From UBA7446 sp965657545 (GTDB taxonomy: Bacteria > Bacteroidota > Bacteroidia > Flavobacteriales > Flavobacteriaceae): a stretch of 64,000 bases of DNA. The stretch covers positions 185,540 to 249,539 of the forward strand of contig CBFHOG010000001.1 of the NCBI GenBank assembly GCA_965657545.1, read 5' to 3'. Each line of letters begins with the position of its first letter. Position 1 is the first letter of the stretch. Under the pieces are notes generated by a model, which had not been told where the DNA came from, searched no databases, and saw nothing but the letters and a program-made list of their open reading frames with translations. Of this stretch, positions 61,066 through 64,000 are shown in pieces. Made by a program: the position numbers and the translations under genes.

Positions 61066-62790
61066 ATGACAGACTTTTCATCATTGGGTATTGAGCCCAT
61101 GCTTCTAGAAGCCATTGAAGCGTTGGGTTTTCAAACACCTACCGAAATTCAACAACAAGCCATTCCGATTTTACTCACTCAAGAGAAGGATATGGTAGCC
61201 TTAGCGCAAACAGGAACCGGTAAAACGGCCGCCTTTGGCATTCCCATGCTGCAACGCATTGACGCCAACAGTAGAATTACACAAGGCCTTGTGATTGCGC
61301 CAACGCGAGAACTTTGTTTGCAAATAAGTAAAGAGTTAACCAAATACGCCTCGCATAAAAAGGGGCTGCACATCGTTCCAATTTATGGTGGTGCAAGCAT
61401 CAACGATCAGGCGAAAGCCGTCAAAAAAGGAGCGCAAGTCTTGGTTGCTACTCCTGGGCGTATGCAAGATATGATGCGCCGAAAAATGATTGACATCTCT
61501 GCCATTGAGTACTGTGTATTGGATGAGGCAGATGAAATGCTCAATATGGGGTTCAAAGAAGATATTACCAATATTTTAGCCCACACGCCAAATGATAAAC
61601 TCACCTGGTTATTCTCGGCAACGATGCCAAAAGAAGTAGCGAATATTGCCAAGGACTTTATGCACAAGCCTGCTGAAGTTACCGTGGGCACCAAAAACGC
61701 GGCTTCTAACAACATTCAGCACGAGTATTATGTGGTGGCGGGACGCGAGCGTTACAGTGCGCTAAAACGACTTTCAGACACACATCCCGACATCTATTCC
61801 ATTGTATTTTGTAGAACCAAACGGGATACGCAACGCGTAGCCGAAAAGCTTATTGAAGATGGTTATAACGCAGGTGCTTTACATGGCGATTTAAGTCAAA
61901 ATCAGCGCGATATGGTCATGAAGTCTTTTCGTGCAAAACAAATAAAAACATTGGTGGCAACGGATGTTGCCGCAAGAGGCATTGACGTGGATAACATCAC
62001 CCATGTTATTCACTACCAACTTCCAGATGAAATAGAAACCTATACGCACCGAAGTGGACGTACAGGTCGTGCAAACAGTCAGGGAACCTCCATGATTATC
62101 ATGACCAAAGGGGAGATTGCCAAAATCCGTAAACTGGAACGCATCATTAATGCCAAGATTTCTTCGGCATCGCTTCCAGATGTTTCGGATATTCTAACAA
62201 AGCAATTGCAGTATTTGGCTCAACAGATAAAAGCCACGGACGCACACCCAGAAATTGAAACCTATCTCCCGGAAGTAAATCAAATTTTAGCCGACTTTTC
62301 GAAAGACGAATTGGTGCAACGCCTGATGTCTGTGGAGTTTACCAGATTACATTCGTACTATCAGAAAAAATCCAATGCGATGACTCCGCAATCCACCGAT
62401 GATTCTGGCAGGCCAGCAAAAGCAAAAGACACGCGATACACCATAAATATTGGCAGTAGAGACGATTACGATTGGAAAAGCTTAAAAGCATTCTTGAACG
62501 ATTTCTTATCGATGAACCCCGGCGATATCTACCATGTAGACGTGACGGACAACCTGTCGTATTTTAATACATCAACAGATAAAAAAGAGGCTGTTTTAGC
62601 AGCATTTGAAAATTTTGCCATGGACGGCCGTTCTATAAACGTGCGTGTTACGCAAAAAAGAGGGCAGCATTTGGATGGGAAACAAGCCTTTGGAGGACGC
62701 TCTGGAAAAGGCCGTTCAAAAGGCCGCGACCGCGGGGACTTTAGCCGCTTTTCAAAAAATAAAAAGAATAAAAAACGCGGAAGGCGATAG
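61066..62790 (+). CDS. DEAD-box RNA helicase (DbpA-type C-terminal domain)
   Basis: ATP-dependent RNA helicase, 574 residues. Motif I AQTGTGKT at 47-54, DEAD box at 153-156 (VLDEADEML), SAT near 188, ATDVAARGIDVDNI and HRSGRTGRA of the helicase C domain. After about residue 460 an RRM-like DbpA RNA-binding segment (YTINIGSRDDYDWKSLKAF) and a basic Lys/Arg/Gly tail ending KKNKKRGRR follow. Roles in ribosome assembly or cold adaptation are typical. The last eight codons and stop are duplicated 768 bases downstream (repeat features), which shows that a segment was inserted behind this gene. Confidence 0.94.
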   Translation: MTDFSSLGIEPMLLEAIEALGFQTPTEIQQQAIPILLTQEKDMVALAQTGTGKTAAFGIPMLQRIDANSRITQGLVIAPTRELCLQISKELTKYASHKKGLHIVPIYGGASINDQAKAVKKGAQVLVATPGRMQDMMRRKMIDISAIEYCVLDEADEMLNMGFKEDITNILAHTPNDKLTWLFSATMPKEVANIAKDFMHKPAEVTVGTKNAASNNIQHEYYVVAGRERYSALKRLSDTHPDIYSIVFCRTKRDTQRVAEKLIEDGYNAGALHGDLSQNQRDMVMKSFRAKQIKTLVATDVAARGIDVDNITHVIHYQLPDEIETYTHRSGRTGRANSQGTSMIIMTKGEIAKIRKLERIINAKISSASLPDVSDILTKQLQYLAQQIKATDAHPEIETYLPEVNQILADFSKDELVQRLMSVEFTRLHSYYQKKSNAMTPQSTDDSGRPAKAKDTRYTINIGSRDDYDWKSLKAFLNDFLSMNPGDIYHVDVTDNLSYFNTSTDKKEAVLAAFENFAMDGRSINVRVTQKRGQHLDGKQAFGGRSGKGRSKGRDRGDFSRFSKNKKNKKRGRR

Positions 62791-62809
62791 CCGTAAAAAT
62801 GGGTTGCGT
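62766..62809 (+). repeat. 44-bp direct repeat, copy 1 (3' end of helicase gene)
   Basis: Starts GAATAAAAAACGCGGAAGGC, spans the last codons (encoding NKKRGRR) and stop of the helicase gene, plus 19 bases beyond it. Copy 2 at 63534-63577 matches at 43 of 44 positions, the mismatch being A at 62797 against G at 63565. Identity stops abruptly on both sides. Confidence 0.9.
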
Positions 62810-62857
62810 GTTCACGTGCCGCCTGTTTGCAGAATCAAATACATCCTATAGTTTTTG

Positions 62858-62865
62858 TATATTTG
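62858..62865 (+). promoter_or_regulatory. -7 promoter element for the toxin-antitoxin operon
   Basis: TATATTTG matches TAnnTTTG exactly, 21 bases before the antitoxin ATG at 62887. Confidence 0.5.
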
Positions 62866-62886
62866 GGATATAAGTTGCAAACTACT

Positions 62887-63132
62887 ATGCGTACTGCTGA
62901 ATTAAAAAATATTATAGATGCTTCATTAAAGACGAACGATGCTTCTCTTTTTAAGCGGATAGTAGAAGTTATTGAAAACTATAACAACGATAATAGTCCC
63001 TCTACCTTAACCTTATCGCAAAAGAAAGCACTCGATCAAATTGCTGAGCGTTATGAATCTGGTGAAGGCACTGCCTATTCTTGGGAAGAAATCAAGCAAG
63101 AATTAAGTGCTAATCATGACCTACAGCCTTAA
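62887..63132 (+). CDS. Type II antitoxin (RelB/addiction-module-like)
   Basis: Antitoxin-like protein of 81 residues. It has an N-terminal helical part (MRTAELKNIIDASLKTND) that may bind DNA or the partner, and a C-terminal block GEGTAYSWEEIKQEL of the kind that wraps the ParE/RelE toxin. The frame is open to 62827, but homologues of this type are short and the promoter at 62858-62865 lies in the upstream part. The stop overlaps the toxin start by 17 bases, the usual order and coupling. Family name not certain. Confidence 0.75.
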   Translation: MRTAELKNIIDASLKTNDASLFKRIVEVIENYNNDNSPSTLTLSQKKALDQIAERYESGEGTAYSWEEIKQELSANHDLQP

Positions 63133-63403
63133 TATAACCCAAGAAGCCAAAGAAAAAATAATTCAAGTTTTCTTATGGTATGAGCAAAAAGGAGAGGGGT
63201 TAGGATCTCGCTTTGTTTTTGAGCTTGACGCAATGTTTAAATACATCAAAGCCTATCCGTATCACTTTCAAGTGAAATACAAAAATTTTAGAGAAGCTGT
63301 TTTAAAGGTTTTCCCTTACGTCATTGTGTATGGCATTATTCAAAATGAGGTAGTTATTTATATCGTATTTCCAACAAAAGACAATCCTACTAAGAAGCCA
63401 TAA
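63116..63403 (+). CDS. RelE/ParE-family toxin
   Basis: Toxin of 95 residues from MTYSLNITQEAKEKI. The fold is typical of RelE/ParE: helices in EKIIQVFLWYEQKGEGLG, the RFVFELDAMFKYI helix, and the C-terminal strands FREAVLKVFPYVIVYGI and EVVIYIVFPTKDNP. Whether it cleaves mRNA (RelE) or poisons gyrase (ParE) cannot be told. A GTG nine bases earlier is a less likely start. The cassette lies between two 44-bp direct repeats and is followed by a GC-rich palindromic element. Confidence 0.85.
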   Translation: MTYSLNITQEAKEKIIQVFLWYEQKGEGLGSRFVFELDAMFKYIKAYPYHFQVKYKNFREAVLKVFPYVIVYGIIQNEVVIYIVFPTKDNPTKKP

Positions 63404-63416
63404 TTCATATGCCCAA

Positions 63417-63530
63417 CCGCTGGATCAGGGCTGTGTCTTGTGCCTTTTATTAAGTTTTCTTTGGCACGAGAGACAGCCCTGCTCGCAGCAGGCAAGTTCG
63501 CGCCCGCCTGAACTTCGGGCAGGCCAGCGG
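63417..63530. repeat. GC-rich nested-palindrome element (REP-like)
   Basis: A GC-rich segment with nested inverted repeats. The outer pair is CCGCTGG (63417-63423) with CCAGCGG (63524-63530). A 19-base stem pairs 63426-63444 with 63463-63481 with two mismatches or wobbles. A perfect small hairpin CCTGCT-CGC-AGCAGG spans 63478-63492. GCCCG/CGGGC (63502-63520) and GCCTG/CAGGC (63506-63524) form alternative stems around AACTTC. No coding potential is credible; the minus-strand open frame over it is low complexity and Pro/Ala-rich. It begins 14 bases after the toxin stop and ends three bases before repeat copy 2. Confidence 0.7.
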
Positions 63531-63533
63531 GGG

Positions 63534-63577
63534 GAATAAAAAACGCGGAAGGCGATAGCCGTAAGAATGGGTTGCGT
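63534..63577 (+). repeat. 44-bp direct repeat, copy 2
   Basis: Second copy of the helicase 3'-end sequence, in direct orientation, 768 bases downstream of copy 1 and 43 of 44 identical. It contains an untranslated copy of the last helicase codons and TAG. It follows the GC-rich palindromic element directly, so copy 2 and the element mark the right edge of the insertion. Confidence 0.9.
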
Positions 63578-63751
63578 CCTGTGCCCCATAATCGTGGCAA
63601 TTCCTATTAAAAAAAACTGTGGTTTTGTGTGGCATTAGTAGGTGTTTAGGGTACTTAAAGATACAAACTTATTTAAGATAGATATGCGTCACAGATGCGC
63701 ACCAGCGTATTTTACAGGGAAAAGAGCTACAGAAAGGCCTTAAACAAATCC
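63578..63751. other. Intergenic sequence without recognised feature
   Basis: Between repeat copy 2 and the hemolysin III gene. AT-rich, with an A8 run near 63609-63616 next to a five-base stem; no gene or strong regulatory motif seen. Probably the original sequence downstream of the helicase gene. Confidence 0.4.
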
Positions 63752-64000
63752 TTAAATCACATAGCCATACACCATCACAAAATGACAGGCGGCACCGCCC
63801 AAGACAAACAGATGCCAGATAAAATGGTTGTAGGGAATGCGTTCTACGGCATAGAACACCACGCCAACGGTATAGGCTACACCGCCGGCCATCAGCCATG
63901 CCAATCCTTTGGGGTCTAAGGCTGCGGTAAGTTCGCCATAGGGGATAATGGCCAGCCAGCCCATAGCGAGGTATAAAAAGGTGGAAAAGCGTTCAAACTT
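63752..64000 (-). CDS. Hemolysin III/PAQR-family membrane protein (5' truncated)
   Basis: C-terminal part of a seven-helix hemolysin III (YqfA/Trh, PAQR) family protein. The frame runs off the right edge, so the start is missing; 82 codons are visible. Family signs are AGGVAYTVGVVFYAVERIP and NHFIWHLFVLGGAACHFVMV, with the conserved His residues of the metal site. Most bacterial members have no proven hemolytic role and act in membrane lipid homeostasis. It is transcribed toward the repeat region. Confidence 0.88.
   Translation of the reverse strand, partial: KFERFSTFLYLAMGWLAIIPYGELTAALDPKGLAWLMAGGVAYTVGVVFYAVERIPYNHFIWHLFVLGGAACHFVMVYGYVI

Noticed and set aside
63358..63600. Minus-strand open frame over the palindromic element and repeat copy 2
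   Set aside because: Pro/Ala/Arg-rich translation of GC-rich palindromes, no family signs, overlaps the toxin 3' end in antisense.
63609..63625. Short stem AAAAC/GTTTT next to an A8 run as a terminator for the hemolysin III gene
   Set aside because: Only a five-base AT-rich stem and about 130 bases after the stop; not convincing.
1..64000. CRISPR arrays, tRNA or rRNA genes, IS elements
   Set aside because: No regularly spaced repeats, no tRNA cloverleaf with conserved TTCGAAT-type arm, no rRNA blocks and no transposase or integrase motifs were seen on reading both strands.

Overview
The window is chromosomal DNA from a member of the Bacteroidota, most likely a marine Flavobacteriaceae. The evidence is the mix of type IX secretion (T9SS) genes (a PorZ-like protein, a SprE/PorW-like lipoprotein, a secreted protein with a T9SS type A sorting tail), two TonB-dependent receptors, flavobacterial families of unknown function (DUF4292, DUF4254, DUF5687, DUF6168-like, DUF6341-like), an ATP synthase a-subunit with a long N-terminal extension, and many Bacteroidota-type -7 promoter elements (TAnnTTTG). 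Most of the window is ordinary core genome. I see no rRNA, tRNA, CRISPR array, prophage or transposase.

Layout. 1-4677: end of a polysaccharide cluster (AT-rich glycosyltransferase, UDP-glucose dehydrogenase, UDP-glucuronate decarboxylase, initiating sugar transferase), implying UDP-xylose supply. 4674-8533: DMT exporter, ArsC-like protein, PLP sulfur-amino-acid enzyme, glutamate dehydrogenase. 8566-11567: PorZ-like protein with recO. 11551-14004: TonB receptor. 14080-18502: ileS, DksA-like regulator, lspA. 18499-25161: 5-FTHF cyclo-ligase, uvrC, patatin with beta-barrel, DUF3108 protein, M23 lipoprotein. 25177-29261: pgi and a second TonB receptor behind a dyad-rich leader. 29338-35090: recJ, rsmI, unknown protein, tdk, alr, asd. 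35121-42650: S9 peptidase, accC-accB-fabH, rpmF-yceD, pdxA, ribE. 42716-46949: T9SS cargo, EnvC-like protein, DUF4292 lipoprotein, nucleotidyltransferase, dut. 47014-55492: atpG-A-H-F-E-B followed upstream by a DUF6168-like protein, AtpZ, bactofilin and SprE/PorW, all on the minus strand. 55544-60974: ABC exporter pair, GT9/DUF4254 pair, DUF6341-like protein, purD. 61066-64000: DEAD-box helicase, a small toxin-antitoxin cassette, a GC-rich palindromic element, and a truncated hemolysin III gene.

The least ordinary part is the right end. The toxin-antitoxin cassette lies between two 44-bp direct repeats (43/44 identical). The left repeat is the last codons and stop region of the helicase gene, and the right repeat directly follows a nested-palindrome GC-rich element. 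This looks like insertion of a small cassette at the 3' end of a gene, with no recombinase visible. Other points to check are a 35-codon membrane ORF behind atpG, a dyad-rich leader upstream of the second TonB receptor, face-to-face overlapping promoters for pdxA and ribE, the apparent lack of an ATG start for ileS, and many promoters that predict very short mRNA leaders and move several start codons.
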